Made by a program: the position numbers and the translations under genes | The notes under the pieces: model-generated | Told to the model about the DNA's origin: nothing | What the model saw: the letters and a program-made list of their open reading frames with translations, nothing else | Databases searched by the model: none | Part shown: positions 15,579-24,873 of the stretch, in pieces | How the letters are laid out: the number at the start of each line of letters is the position of its first letter | How positions within the stretch are numbered: the stretch's first letter is position 1 | Source of the DNA: Streptomyces celluloflavus | GTDB lineage: Bacteria; Actinomycetota; Actinomycetes; Streptomycetales; Streptomycetaceae | Assembly: GCA_000720995.1 (NCBI GenBank) | Contig: JOEL01000057.1 | Location: 1 to 37,353 of the forward strand | Length of the DNA stretch: 37,353 bases | Reading direction: 5' to 3'

Positions 15579-16811
15579 CTACCCGGCCCCCGGCTCCCCG
15601 GCCGCACCACTGACCGGTCCGGCACCACTGACCGGTCCGGCACCACTGACCGGTCCCGCCCCACCACCGTCGCCGTCACCACGGGCGTCACCGCCGCCGC
15701 TGCCCCCGCCGCTGACCCCGTCGCCGCCCCCCTCGCCCCGCGTCCGTGCCGCGCCGTCCGCCGTATGGTCCGGCCACACCCCGATGTGATCGCTCTCCAG
15801 CTCCAGCAGGACGCGGTGCGCCATGCCCAGGCTGCGGGTGTACTCGGCGGGCAGCTGGAGGCGGCCCGCGCGGTCGAGCATCGCGTACTCGCGGGCGACC
15901 AGCGACTCCTGGCCGGTCGCGGCGTCCCGTTCGGTGCGCCGCAGCACCTCCGAGGACGTACGGCCGTCCCGGATCGCCACCGTGCGCCGGACCTCGTCCG
16001 CGACCGCCTGGTCATGGGTGACGATCACGATCGTCGTGCCCAGCTCCGCGTTGGCGGTGCGGAACGCGCCGAAGACCTGCTCGGCGGTGTGCGAGTCCAG
16101 CTCACCGGTCGGCTCGTCGGCCAGCAGCACGGACGGGGTGTTGGCCAGCGCCACTGCGATGGCGGTGCGCTGCTGTTCACCGCCGGAGAGCTGGTGCGGG
16201 CGGCGGTCGCGGCAGTGGTCGAGGGAGAGCATCGACAGCAGTTCCCCGGCCGCCTTCGTGCGCTCGGCGCGGCGCCGCCCGCCGCGCAGCTGCATCGGCA
16301 GCGTCACGTTCTGCAACGCGGTCAGATACGGCAGGAGATTGCGGGTGGTCTGCTGCCAGACGAAGCCGACGACGTCCCGCCGGTAGCCGAGCCGGGCCTT
16401 GGCGTCCATCGTCAGCAGATCGCGCCCGGCGACCTTGGCGGCGCCGGCCGTCGGCACGTCCTGGCCCGCGAGGATGTTCATCAGGGTGGACTTACCGCTG
16501 CCGGACGCCCCGACCAGCGCCATCAACTCGCCCTCGGCGACCAGCAGATCGAGCCCCTGGAGGGCCTGCACCTCCACCCCGTCGGTGCTGAAGACCCGCA
16601 CCAGCCGGTCGCAGGAGATCAGCGCGTCGTGCCCGTACTCGGGCCGTCCGCGCCGGGCGGCCGCCCGGCGTTCCAGCTCGGCGAGGCCGGCGGGTGCGGC
16701 GGGCCGGGGCCGGGCGGACGCCGTACCGGACGCCGCACCGGACGCCGCACCGGTGGCCGGCTCCCGTGTCGGGCCGGTCGCGGCCGGCGGTGTGCCTTCG
16801 GGCCGGGTCAT
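15579..16811 (-). CDS. ABC transporter ATPase, MacB/LolD type, with AbrB-like C-terminal segment
   Basis: A 410-residue ATPase serving the two FtsX-type permeases upstream. After an Ala/Pro-rich N-terminus (about 1-60), the nucleotide-binding domain has Walker A GASGSGKST, signature LSGGEQQRTAIA, Walker B VLLADEPTGELD and H-loop VTHDQAVAD. The MNILAGQDVPTAG and VWQQTTRNLLPYLTALQN segments are typical of the MacB/LolD group. A segment after the ATPase, YAMLDRAGRLQLPAEYTRSLGM, resembles the AbrB/SpoVT swapped-hairpin fold. The final roughly 75 residues are Gly/Asp/Ser low complexity including three exact GAGPVS units, encoded by an 18-bp tandem repeat. The start overlaps the upstream permease stop by 4 bases. 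Confidence 0.92.
   Translation of the reverse strand: MTRPEGTPPAATGPTREPATGAASGAASGTASARPRPAAPAGLAELERRAAARRGRPEYGHDALISCDRLVRVFSTDGVEVQALQGLDLLVAEGELMALVGASGSGKSTLMNILAGQDVPTAGAAKVAGRDLLTMDAKARLGYRRDVVGFVWQQTTRNLLPYLTALQNVTLPMQLRGGRRRAERTKAAGELLSMLSLDHCRDRRPHQLSGGEQQRTAIAVALANTPSVLLADEPTGELDSHTAEQVFGAFRTANAELGTTIVIVTHDQAVADEVRRTVAIRDGRTSSEVLRRTERDAATGQESLVAREYAMLDRAGRLQLPAEYTRSLGMAHRVLLELESDHIGVWPDHTADGAARTRGEGGGDGVSGGGSGGGDARGDGDGGGAGPVSGAGPVSGAGPVSGAAGEPGAG
15604..15657. repeat. 18-bp tandem repeat, three copies, coding GAGPVS
   Basis: Units start at 15604, 15622 and 15640 (GCACCACTGACCGGTCCG) and are nearly identical. They lie inside the 3' end of the ATPase gene and are in frame, so copy-number change would alter only the tail length. 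Confidence 0.92.
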
Positions 16812-19546
16812 TGGGTGTCCCCCGCTCTCAACTCGGTGCTCTCACGCCGTCGTCCGCTCAGCCATGCCTGGACCAGGACCACGGCGAGAGCCAGTGCGAC
16901 CACGCCCGCCGACGGCAGCAGGAGGGACGCGGAATCGGTGTGCAGACGTACGGTGCCCAGGTCCGCCCCCGCGCCGGGCAGCGCGAGCGGCGTCAGATCC
17001 ATACCGGGGCTCAGCAGCCGGATGGCGGCCGCGCCGACGAGCGCACCGCCGACGGCCGCCAACAGGGCCTGCGGCAGGGCCTCCAGCACCATCAGACGGC
17101 GCCCCTGGGACGGTGTCAGCCCCATGGTGCGCAGCCGGGCCAGCAACTGGATGCGCTGCGGGGCGGCCTGGAGGAGGGAGAGGAGCAGGGCGAGCAGGGC
17201 GTAGCCCGCACCGGCCCCCACGGCGGCCGCGTAGAGCTGTTCGGCGCCCTGCTGGAGCGGCGAGTCGGCGTACTTCGCGCGCGCGTCGGAGCGCAGGACG
17301 AGGCGGGCGGGACGGGCCGCGACGGGGTGGGCGCGGACGGCGGCGCGCAGCGCCCCGGCGTCCAGGGAACGGCCGGAGACCAGCAGGAAGGTGGCGCCGT
17401 TGGCGGGATCGGCGAAGGTGTCCGGATGGATCCGGGCCACGCTCCCGGCGTCGACGACGATGAAGTCGCCGCCGGGCTGGGCCGGGGTGTCCGCACGGAT
17501 CACCCGGGGGCGGACGGTGAGCTGGCCGAGCTCCGGTTGCAGGGTCATCGGGGCGTTGCCGAAGCGGGTGACGAAGCTGGGGGAGACCAGGGCGGGCAGC
17601 GGCCCGTCGCCGCCGGGGTCGGCCAGCTCCCCGGCGTCGAAGGCGCCGAGACCGGTGGCGCGGGACAGCCGGGCATAGGCCCCGGCGTCCACGATCACCA
17701 CGTGGAGCGGCGGACCGCTGTCGTCGGCGGCCTGCACATCGATGCGGACCGGCACCGCGTCCTGGACGCCCGGCACCTTCGCGACGGCCCCGGCCAGCTT
17801 CGCGGGCAGCGGCGCGTCGGAGGAGATCCGGGCATCGGCGCCGACCGCGGTCAGCGCCGCGTGGTCCCGTCCCCGGTCCACCCCGGCGAGTACCGAACCG
17901 CCGAAGGACGCCGTGGTCAGCGCCACCAGCAGGGCCAGCAGCGGCAGTCCCGCGGTGGCCGGGGCACGGCCCGCGCGGGCGAGCGAGAGGAAACCGGTCA
18001 GCCCCCGGGCACGGGCGGCCGGGCGGGCCGCCAGTCGCAGCGGCAGGGGGTAGAGCCGCATCAGGACCAGCGCCGCGATCACCCCGGTCAGCACCGGCGC
18101 GGCGCTGACCAGGGCATCGACCCCGGCGCCGGACGCGGTGCTGCGGCGGCGCAGCGCGGCCACCGCGCCGACGGCCAGTACCAGCACGGTGAGTTCGGCG
18201 ACCGTACGGCGCCGGGAGGGGCGGACCCGGGCCAGGTCCGCGCGGCCGGCGGGCCGCGGGCGGCGGTGCGCGGCGGCCGCCCGCAGCGGCAGGGCGAGCG
18301 TGCCCAGCAGGCCGGTCACGGCCGCGGCGCACAGCGGGACCAACACCCGCTCGCCGGGCACCAGGAGCAGCGCCAGAGCGCCGCCGGCCGCGGCCGCGGG
18401 CAGTGCCGCCGCCGCGGTCTCCGCCGCCAGCCGCCCGGTCAGCCCGGCCAGCGACGCGCCGCGGGCCCGCAGCAGCTCCAGTTCCGGGCGGCGCCGGGCG
18501 GCGGCCAGCTGGCCGGTCATCAGCAGGGCGACACCGGCGACCGTACCGATCCCGAAGGCGGCCACCGCGACGACCGGGGCGACCGCCGCCCGCATCCCCT
18601 CGGAGGCGTCCAGCAGACCGGTCACCGCACTGTCGGCGAACGCGCCGTTGCCCGCGACGGACCGCAACCGCACCAGCCCCGGGCCGTGTTCGAGGGAGCG
18701 CAGCCGGTCCCGCAGGACCGGCACGTCGTGGACGCTGAGCGCGCCCGTGTCGACGGGATAGCGCCAGTACTTCTCCGGAGCGCCGCCGGTGGACAGCAGC
18801 GCCGCACCGTCGTCGGGGGAGAGCAGCAGACCGGCGCTCCAGAACTTCAGGGGCGGCGAGGCGGCGGTCGAATCCAGCTGGGGGGCGGCCATCCGCGGTT
18901 CGGCGGACCAGTATGTGCCCTGCGGCTCGCGCGGGGTGAGCAGCCCGCTGATCCGCACCGTCAGGCCGCCCAGGTGCAGTTCGCTGCCGACCCGCAGCCG
19001 CATGGTCCGCGCGGTGGCGGTGGTGACGGCCGCCTCCAGCGTGCGCGATCCCGGGGCGGCGGCGTGCGGCAGCCGCCCCTGGGCGAGGGTGCCGTGCGTG
19101 CCGGGACCGGACGCCGCCCAGAGGGTGAACGCGGGGTCGACCTCGTCGATCCGGGGCAGCCAGGCGTCCCGCGCGGACAGCGGCTTGGTGGTGCGCACAC
19201 CGTGCACGGACTGGCCGTCGTCGATCCGCAGCGGAGCGGTGAACTGGCCCCGGATGGCCCGGTCCAGGCGGGCGATCTCCTTGCCGGAGTAGGCGGTGGC
19301 GGGGTCGGCCGCCGGGTCGGCGGCGAGCGCGTCGGACTGCCCGACGGTGATCTGCACCGTCCGGTCGCCGGGCGTCGCGGAGGCCAGCGCGTACTGGGCG
19401 CCGCGGGTCTCGTACGTCTCCACACCGCGCGGGAACGCGGCCGCCAGGAACGCGGTGACCAGAACCAGTACGGCCAGGCCGAGCGCCGCACCGCGCGCGG
19501 TGCGCAGCCGGATGCGGAGCCAGCTCGTCCAGGTGAGCGCGTTCAC
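16808..19546 (-). CDS. FtsX-like ABC transporter permease (912 residues)
   Basis: A large membrane protein starting at GTG 19546, preceded by GGAGGT about 9 bases upstream. The N-terminal span is about residues 20-40 (ALGLAVLVLVTAFLAAAF), followed by a large external domain. FtsX-type membrane cores lie around residues 315-420 (RRRPELELLRARGASLAGL) and at the C-terminus (ALLALLLSLLQAAPQRIQLL and RLRTMGLTPSQGRRLMVLEA), where the LRTMG motif marks the family. It probably pairs with the 1128-residue permease upstream and the ATPase downstream as a MacB-like mechanotransmission machine that drives extracytoplasmic work or exports lipids or peptides. The true substrate is unknown. Confidence 0.9.
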   Translation of the reverse strand: MNALTWTSWLRIRLRTARGAALGLAVLVLVTAFLAAAFPRGVETYETRGAQYALASATPGDRTVQITVGQSDALAADPAADPATAYSGKEIARLDRAIRGQFTAPLRIDDGQSVHGVRTTKPLSARDAWLPRIDEVDPAFTLWAASGPGTHGTLAQGRLPHAAAPGSRTLEAAVTTATARTMRLRVGSELHLGGLTVRISGLLTPREPQGTYWSAEPRMAAPQLDSTAASPPLKFWSAGLLLSPDDGAALLSTGGAPEKYWRYPVDTGALSVHDVPVLRDRLRSLEHGPGLVRLRSVAGNGAFADSAVTGLLDASEGMRAAVAPVVAVAAFGIGTVAGVALLMTGQLAAARRRPELELLRARGASLAGLTGRLAAETAAAALPAAAAGGALALLLVPGERVLVPLCAAAVTGLLGTLALPLRAAAAHRRPRPAGRADLARVRPSRRRTVAELTVLVLAVGAVAALRRRSTASGAGVDALVSAAPVLTGVIAALVLMRLYPLPLRLAARPAARARGLTGFLSLARAGRAPATAGLPLLALLVALTTASFGGSVLAGVDRGRDHAALTAVGADARISSDAPLPAKLAGAVAKVPGVQDAVPVRIDVQAADDSGPPLHVVIVDAGAYARLSRATGLGAFDAGELADPGGDGPLPALVSPSFVTRFGNAPMTLQPELGQLTVRPRVIRADTPAQPGGDFIVVDAGSVARIHPDTFADPANGATFLLVSGRSLDAGALRAAVRAHPVAARPARLVLRSDARAKYADSPLQQGAEQLYAAAVGAGAGYALLALLLSLLQAAPQRIQLLARLRTMGLTPSQGRRLMVLEALPQALLAAVGGALVGAAAIRLLSPGMDLTPLALPGAGADLGTVRLHTDSASLLLPSAGVVALALAVVLVQAWLSGRRRESTELRAGDTQ

Positions 19547-19657
19547 CGGAGTTCACCTCCCGGGACCGGTACGGGGGCCGGGGCGGAGCGGCCGGCGCCG
19601 CCCGGCGGCCGGTGGAGGCCGGGCGGGCGCGGGCGGCCGTGCGGCGAACTGGTCATG

Positions 19658-22600
19658 TCACAGGGCTCCTTGGCTGCGCAGGGCCTGGACGGGGTCGCCG
19701 CGGCGCAGCCCGATGGCGGCGACCACCACGAGCGGGACCGCCGCCACGGCGGCGAGCAGCACCGCCACCGGGCCGGCCGGGAGTTCCACCAGGACCGGCG
19801 GCACCGGGCGGTCGGCCTGTTCCGTCAGGACGACCAGCGGCACCACCGCCCGGGTCAGTACGGCGCCCAGGGCCAGGCCGACGGCGAGCGCCAGCGCGAT
19901 CAGCACGCCCTGTTCCGCCGCGATCATCCGGGCCAGCTGCGGGCGGGGCGCGCCCAGCGCCCGCAGCACGGCGAATTCCCGGGCGCGTTCGCGGACCGAG
20001 CCGGTGGCGCTGACCGCGAAACCGACCGCCGCCAGCGCCACCGCGACCGCCGCCGCGGCGGTCAGCGCGGTCTGCGGGCCCAGGCCCAGTGGATCGTCGT
20101 GCAGCTGCTGGGCGATCTCGTCCCGGACCAGCACCTGCCCGGGGTCGGTGTCGGGGCGGGCCCGCAGCGCGGCCACGACCCCGGCGGCCGCGCCGGGGGC
20201 GGGGCGCAGCCACCACTCGGCGGCGGCCAGCGGCGCCGCACCCCGGTCGGCCAGCGCCTCGTTGACCGCGCCGAAGTCGACCAGCAGCCCGCCGGTGGCG
20301 CCGGCCGGGGCGTCCGCCGGTCCCGGCAGCGCCCGGACGGCCCGCACGATCCTCGCCTTCAGCGACTGCCCGTTGACCGGCACCTCGATGGTCGCGCCGA
20401 CCGCGGAGCCGCTGTCGCGCAGAAAGGCGTCGGTGGCGACGGCTGCCAGCGGCGGACGCTCCGGGTGCGCGGCGGTGATGCGCAGCTCCGTCACCGGACC
20501 TTCGAAGACGCCCGGGGCGGCACCGGTCTCGTACGTCTGCGACAGAAGCGCGCCGGCCGGCAGCTCGGCCTGCTCCGCCTTCGGGCCGAACGGCTCGTCC
20601 CGGGAGCCGCTCTTGTCGGTCACCGCGGCCTGCCAGCGCAGGGACTCCGGCGCGGTGAGGGAATGGCCCCTACCGTCCGCGGTGACGGCCTGCGCGGCGT
20701 CGAGGGTGAGCCGCTGGCGGTGCGAGACCGGCGTCTGGGCCAGGTCGACGAGGAGCCCGGTCAGCCGCAGCGGACCGGCCGGGCGGCCCGCCGGAGCGCC
20801 CGCCGCGGCGGCGAGGTCCACGGTGAAGGTGTGCGGCCGGCCGTCGGCCGCGAGCCGGTCCAGCGGCATCGGGTACGGGACGCCGTAGCGGTCGGTGATC
20901 AGTGCGGTGAGGTCCGCCGGGACCGGCCCGGTGTCGTGCCGCGGCGTGTCCGGGTCGTACATCCCCAGCCGTTTGCCGGGGATGAACGGCAGCGCCGCCA
21001 CATCGCGGAGGGTCGCGGTCAGCCGCAGCCGGCCGGTGTCCGCGGGCAGTTCGAGACCGGCCGCCGCGGTCTTCGGCGCCACCTCGGCCAGCATGCCGTC
21101 CGCGGCCGTGCCGCGCGGGGCGTCCGCGGCGCCGCCCAGCAGATCGCCGCGGAGCAGCAGCGCCCCCTGGGCCCGCCGGGTGTCCAGCGCGAGCAGCGTC
21201 GAGACCCGGCCGCCCGACAGCGTCAGATCGGCCTGGCCCATGGGCAGTGCGGCGGCCACCCCCGGCACGTCCGCCAGCGCCCCGCCCTGCCCCAACTGCG
21301 GTGTCCGGCTCGCCAGTACGCGCACCGCCGCACCCGCCCGGAAGTCCGCCTGGTCGTCCTGCGAACGGTCCCAGGAGGCGCCCTGGCCGATCGACAGCAT
21401 GCCCAGCGCGCCGGCCAGCACCAGCAGCAGCACCGGGCCCGCACCGCGCAGCGGGCGGCGGCTGATCTGCCAGCCGGCCAGCGCCGCGGCCAGCCCCCGG
21501 CCGCCGGCCGCCGCGCGCTCGGCGAGCCGGGCGGCGAGCGGCAGCAGCCGCAGCGTCAGCACCGTACCGGCTAGCAGGGCCAGCGCGGGGGCGGCCACCA
21601 GCACCGGGTCGATGCCCAGTTGGCCCCCCGTGTCGCCGGTCAGCACCCCGCCGCCGGCACCCTCGCCGCCGTCCCCCGTCCGGCGTTGCAGCTGCCAGTA
21701 CGCGACCCCGGCGATCACCAGCAGCCCGATGTCCGCGCCCGCGCGCACCGCGCCGGGCAGCCGCTTCGCCCGTACCCGCGACTCGTCCGCCCCGGCCCGC
21801 AGCAGGGCGGGCGCCGCCACCGCGACGGCGCAGCCCAGGGCCACCGCACCGCCGGTCAGCCAGGTCGTACCGGTCAGACCGGAGTCCAGCGGCAGTCCGA
21901 TCCGGGCCAACGCACCATGGTCCGCGAGCAGTTGCAGCAGTGGCCCGGTCAGCAGCGGGGCGCCGACCGCGGCCGGCACCGCCAGCAGCAGCGACTCGGC
22001 GAAGGCCGGCCCCGCGATCTGCCGCCGCGCCCCGCCCCGGGCCCGCAGCAGCGCCGTCTCACCCGTCCGCTCGGTGCTCAGCATCCGCGCCACCAGCAGC
22101 AGCGCATAGCCGGCGAGCAGGATCAGCTGCAGCGCGACGATCAGGATCGCCGACCGGTTGACCAGCAGCGCCCGCTGCAACGCCCCCAGCGCGTCCGGCA
22201 GTTCGGTGACCGCCGAGACCTGTCCCGCGAACGCCGGATCGGCCATCAGCCGCCGGGGGGCCGGGCGGGCGGCGGCGCTCAGCGCGGGCAGCCGGTCCCC
22301 GGTCAGGGTGCGGAAGTCGGCGGTGGCGAGCCAGGCCACGGAGTCCTGTACGAGCGGCCCGCCACGGAACGCCGCCGGGTCGGTGAGCAGCGGCCCGTAC
22401 GTGGTGAAGCCGAGGGTGCGCACCCCGCGCCCGCCGAGTTCGTCGAGCCGCCAGTACGGATCGGCGCGGTCCTTGGGCCGGTAGACCCCGGTGACGCGGA
22501 CCGCCAGCCGGGCGGGGCCCGACAGCCGGTTGTCGAGGGTGAGCGCGTGGCCGGGCCGGACCCCGAGCCGGGCCGCCGCGGCCTCCGGCAGCGCCACCTG

Positions 22601-23044
22601 GAGGGGACCCCCGTCCCGGGCCGGCGCCGCGGGCCAGCCGCCGCCGGTGAGCGTGACACGGGAGCGGTCCAGGGCCGCGAGATGGGTGAGATCGGGCTCG
22701 CCCTTGCGCGCGGCCGGCGGCTGGAGCGCGCGGGGCAGTGCGTACGGCCCGGAGCGGACCAGTGTCCGTACGGTGAACGGCAGCCCGTCGAAGGCTTCCC
22801 GGGCGCCCTTGCCGACCGCCCGGTCGGCGGCCTCCCGTCTGTCGGCGGGGAGTTGGGCCTTCACCTGGAGGGCGGCGGACGCCGCGGCGCGGGTGCGCAG
22901 GGCCTGGCGCAGCCCGGCGTCGCCGATGGCGTCGGAGAACGCGGCGAGGGTCGCCAGCACGGTGGTGGTCAGCAGCACCGACAGCAGGGCGGCGGACAGC
23001 AGCAGACGGTGCGCGCGCACGCGAAGAAAGATGAAGCCGGACAC
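19658..23044 (-). CDS. FtsX-like ABC transporter permease (1128 residues)
   Basis: The GTG at 23044 is chosen because GGGGGA lies 3-4 bases upstream; an in-frame start at 23068 is possible. A first span at about residues 13-33 is followed by an external domain. A middle FtsX core around residues 300-460 includes VALQLILLAGYALLLVARML and LLRARGGARRQI. A second external domain leads to the C-terminal FtsX core with REFAVLRALGAPRPQLARMI, the classic signature. The two-core layout and size above 1,000 residues match large actinobacterial MacB-like permeases. It is the first gene of the operon; a palindrome-like GATCGGTC-TT-GACCGGATC lies 78 bases upstream. A 111-base gap separates it from the second permease. 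Confidence 0.9.
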   Translation of the reverse strand: MSGFIFLRVRAHRLLLSAALLSVLLTTTVLATLAAFSDAIGDAGLRQALRTRAAASAALQVKAQLPADRREAADRAVGKGAREAFDGLPFTVRTLVRSGPYALPRALQPPAARKGEPDLTHLAALDRSRVTLTGGGWPAAPARDGGPLQVALPEAAAARLGVRPGHALTLDNRLSGPARLAVRVTGVYRPKDRADPYWRLDELGGRGVRTLGFTTYGPLLTDPAAFRGGPLVQDSVAWLATADFRTLTGDRLPALSAAARPAPRRLMADPAFAGQVSAVTELPDALGALQRALLVNRSAILIVALQLILLAGYALLLVARMLSTERTGETALLRARGGARRQIAGPAFAESLLLAVPAAVGAPLLTGPLLQLLADHGALARIGLPLDSGLTGTTWLTGGAVALGCAVAVAAPALLRAGADESRVRAKRLPGAVRAGADIGLLVIAGVAYWQLQRRTGDGGEGAGGGVLTGDTGGQLGIDPVLVAAPALALLAGTVLTLRLLPLAARLAERAAAGGRGLAAALAGWQISRRPLRGAGPVLLLVLAGALGMLSIGQGASWDRSQDDQADFRAGAAVRVLASRTPQLGQGGALADVPGVAAALPMGQADLTLSGGRVSTLLALDTRRAQGALLLRGDLLGGAADAPRGTAADGMLAEVAPKTAAAGLELPADTGRLRLTATLRDVAALPFIPGKRLGMYDPDTPRHDTGPVPADLTALITDRYGVPYPMPLDRLAADGRPHTFTVDLAAAAGAPAGRPAGPLRLTGLLVDLAQTPVSHRQRLTLDAAQAVTADGRGHSLTAPESLRWQAAVTDKSGSRDEPFGPKAEQAELPAGALLSQTYETGAAPGVFEGPVTELRITAAHPERPPLAAVATDAFLRDSGSAVGATIEVPVNGQSLKARIVRAVRALPGPADAPAGATGGLLVDFGAVNEALADRGAAPLAAAEWWLRPAPGAAAGVVAALRARPDTDPGQVLVRDEIAQQLHDDPLGLGPQTALTAAAAVAVALAAVGFAVSATGSVRERAREFAVLRALGAPRPQLARMIAAEQGVLIALALAVGLALGAVLTRAVVPLVVLTEQADRPVPPVLVELPAGPVAVLLAAVAAVPLVVVAAIGLRRGDPVQALRSQGAL

Positions 23045-23121
23045 GGTTCCCCCAGGCGCGGTCAGCACCGAAAGCTTGTCCGGATGCTGTCAGAGGGAAG
23101 AGTGTGAGGTCAGCGGGTGAA

Positions 23122-23140
23122 GATCGGTCTTGACCGGATC
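23122..23140. promoter_or_regulatory. Candidate operator upstream of the FtsX-permease operon
   Basis: GATCGGTC-TT-GACCGGATC is an almost perfect palindrome with core GGTCTTGACC. It lies 78 bases before the first permease start and 80 bases after the globin stop. Binding protein unknown. Confidence 0.3.
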
Positions 23141-23219
23141 GTGACTGGAGCAATTCGGCCGATGAACGGTAGGGAGGCCGAAATGCCACTTTCCGCCGAG
23201 GAGGCGGCCCGCGCGGCCG

Positions 23220-23624
23220 TCACTCCCCGGCGTTGATCATCGAAGCGGCCGCGTAGGTGAGGTAGTTCCACAGCTGCTCTTGGTGGTCCTCGGCGAGCCC
23301 TAGGGAGTCCACGGCGTCCCGCATGTGCCGCAGCCACGCGTCGTGCGCGGCGCGGTCCACGGTGAACGGGGCGTGCCGCATCCGCAGCCGGGGATGCCCG
23401 CGGCCTTCGCTGTACGTCCGGGGACCGCCCCAGTACTGCATGAGGAAGAGCGTGAACCGCTCCTCGGCCGGACCCAGGTCCTCCTCCGGGTACATCGGCC
23501 GCAGCAGCGGGTCCTCGGCGACGCCCTGGTAGAAGCGGTGCACCAGGCGACGGAAGGTCTCCTCACCGCCGACCTGCTCGTAGAAGGTCTGCTCCTGAAC
23601 CGTGCCGCGCGGAATCTTGTTCAC
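23220..23624 (-). CDS. glbO: Group II truncated haemoglobin (GlbO/trHbO)
   Basis: A 134-residue cytosolic haem protein from GTG 23624. Group II hallmarks are YEQVGGEETFRRLVHRFYQGV (helices A-B with Tyr at B10), PMYPEEDL (Tyr at CD1 position), QYWGGPRTYSEGRGHPRLRMRHAPF with the proximal His in MRHAPF, and Trp at G8 in DAWLRHM. trHbO proteins bind oxygen tightly and are linked to oxidative or nitrosative stress and peroxidase chemistry. The closing helix (QLWNYLTYAAASMIN) is intact. It is divergent from the methyltransferase gene at 23751 across 126 bases. Length matches the family. Confidence 0.95.
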   Translation of the reverse strand: MNKIPRGTVQEQTFYEQVGGEETFRRLVHRFYQGVAEDPLLRPMYPEEDLGPAEERFTLFLMQYWGGPRTYSEGRGHPRLRMRHAPFTVDRAAHDAWLRHMRDAVDSLGLAEDHQEQLWNYLTYAAASMINAGE

Positions 23625-23750
23625 CCGTCCATGGTGGCAGACGCGCCGGCCGAGGACTCCGGACGTAGGTCACCGCCGGCGGGCGCGGGCGCCGGACGCA
23701 CCGCGGGCACCGGACGGAGGAGAGTGGAGACAGCCAAGGACGGTGGAGAC

Positions 23751-24731
23751 ATGAGCGGCGCTACGGATGCGGACCGGGCGGCCGCGGCACGGGCCCGGCT
23801 CGTCCGGTCGATCACCCGGGGCGGCGGCCTCGCCGACCCGCGCTGGCGGGCGGCGTTCGCACAGGTGCCGCGCCATCTGTTCGTGCCGTACTACTACGAG
23901 AGCGTGCCCGGCGGCTACGAGCGGCTGACCGCCGACGACCCCGACCCGCTGCGGCGGGCCCGCTGGCTGCGCGGCGCCTACCGCGACGTCCCGCTGGCCA
24001 CCCGGGTACGCGACGCGGAACTGCTCTCCTCCAGCAGCCAGCCGTCGCTGATGGCCCGGATGCTCGACGCGCTCGCCGTCACGGACGGCAGCCGGGTGCT
24101 GGAGATCGGCACGGGCAGCGGCTACAACGCGGCGCTCCTGTGCCACCGGCTCGGCGACCGGGCGGTGACCACCATCGACCTGGAACCGGAGATCACCGCC
24201 ACCGCCCGGACGCAGCTGGCGGCGGCCGGCTACCGGCCCGAGATCGTCACCGGTGACGGGGCGCGGGGCTGCCCGCGCCGCGCACCGTTCGACCGGATCA
24301 TCGCGACCTGCGCGCTCGCCTCCGTACCGGTGGCCTGGACGGGGCAGTGCGCGGACGGGGCGGTGATCGTGGCGCCGCTGGCCACCGGAGTGCTCGCGCT
24401 GACGGTGGCACCCGGCGGCGGGCGGGCGGAGGGCCGGTTCCTGGCGACCCCGGCGTTCTTCGTCCCGCTGCGCGGTACGGACCCGGCGGCGGGGGAGGGC
24501 GCACCGGCCGCCGGCACGGGCCACGGCCTGCCGCCGGAGGCGCTGTCCGACGACCGCTTCCAGTTCCTGCTGGCGCTCGGCGCGGGCAGCCTGCTCCCGC
24601 AGGAGGCGTACGCACTGTGGCGGCGCGAACACCGGCCCGGCCGCGAACGCTACGGCCTCACGGTGGAGGGGCACCGCCAGTGGGCATGGCTGGACGCTCC
24701 CGCGGGTCCGTACGCGTGGGAGCTGCGCTGA
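23751..24731 (+). CDS. PCMT-like SAM-dependent methyltransferase
   Basis: A 326-residue Rossmann methyltransferase related to protein-L-isoaspartate O-methyltransferases. ATG 23751 follows GGTGGAG at 23742-23748. The N-terminal part has VPRHLFVPYYY, the SSSSQPSLMARML segment corresponds to the ISQP motif of PCMTs, and motif I is VLEIGTGSGYNAAL. Motif post-I is VTTIDLEPEI and motif II includes FDRIIATCA. The C-terminal 100 residues go beyond the PCMT core and probably cover the substrate site. Streptomyces have many such divergent PCMT paralogues, some tied to lanthipeptide or aspartate repair chemistry; no precursor-peptide gene is visible nearby, so the substrate stays open. Confidence 0.88.
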   Translation: MSGATDADRAAAARARLVRSITRGGGLADPRWRAAFAQVPRHLFVPYYYESVPGGYERLTADDPDPLRRARWLRGAYRDVPLATRVRDAELLSSSSQPSLMARMLDALAVTDGSRVLEIGTGSGYNAALLCHRLGDRAVTTIDLEPEITATARTQLAAAGYRPEIVTGDGARGCPRRAPFDRIIATCALASVPVAWTGQCADGAVIVAPLATGVLALTVAPGGGRAEGRFLATPAFFVPLRGTDPAAGEGAPAAGTGHGLPPEALSDDRFQFLLALGAGSLLPQEAYALWRREHRPGRERYGLTVEGHRQWAWLDAPAGPYAWELR

Positions 24732-24795
24732 TACGCAGGGGAGCCGCGCCGGGCCGGGCGAACGGGCGGCCGGGGCGGGCACCGGCCGGAGCCGG

Positions 24796-24827
24796 GCCGG
24801 GGCGTGACCGGCGGGTCACACCCCGGC
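24796..24827. terminator. Bidirectional terminator between convergent genes
   Basis: GCCGGGGCGTGACC and GGTCACACCCCGGC form a 14-bp stem around a 4-base loop. The single mismatch becomes a G-U pair in the minus-strand RNA, so it is perfect for the large minus-strand gene set ending at 24874 and nearly perfect for the methyltransferase ending at 24731. No T-tract. Confidence 0.8.
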
Positions 24828-24873
24828 GGCGGCTCGGGCGATGGGTTGCGCGCCCTGGGGCGAGCGGACTGCC

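Noticed and set aside
16694-21574. 1,626-codon open frame on the plus strand opposite the FtsX permease operon
   Set aside because: It is dominated by Gly/Arg/Gln/Ala with no recognisable domain, lies antisense to two well-supported permeases, and has the GC-position pattern of a shadow frame.
23161-23236. 25-codon plus-strand frame (MNGREAEMPLSAEEAARAAV) between the globin and permease genes
   Set aside because: It is too short, overlaps the globin 3' end, and there is no independent evidence of expression or conservation.
23751-24731. Lanthipeptide-modifying methyltransferase assignment
   Set aside because: The gene is PCMT-like, but no lanthipeptide synthetase or precursor-like small gene is nearby, so a RiPP role is not supported.
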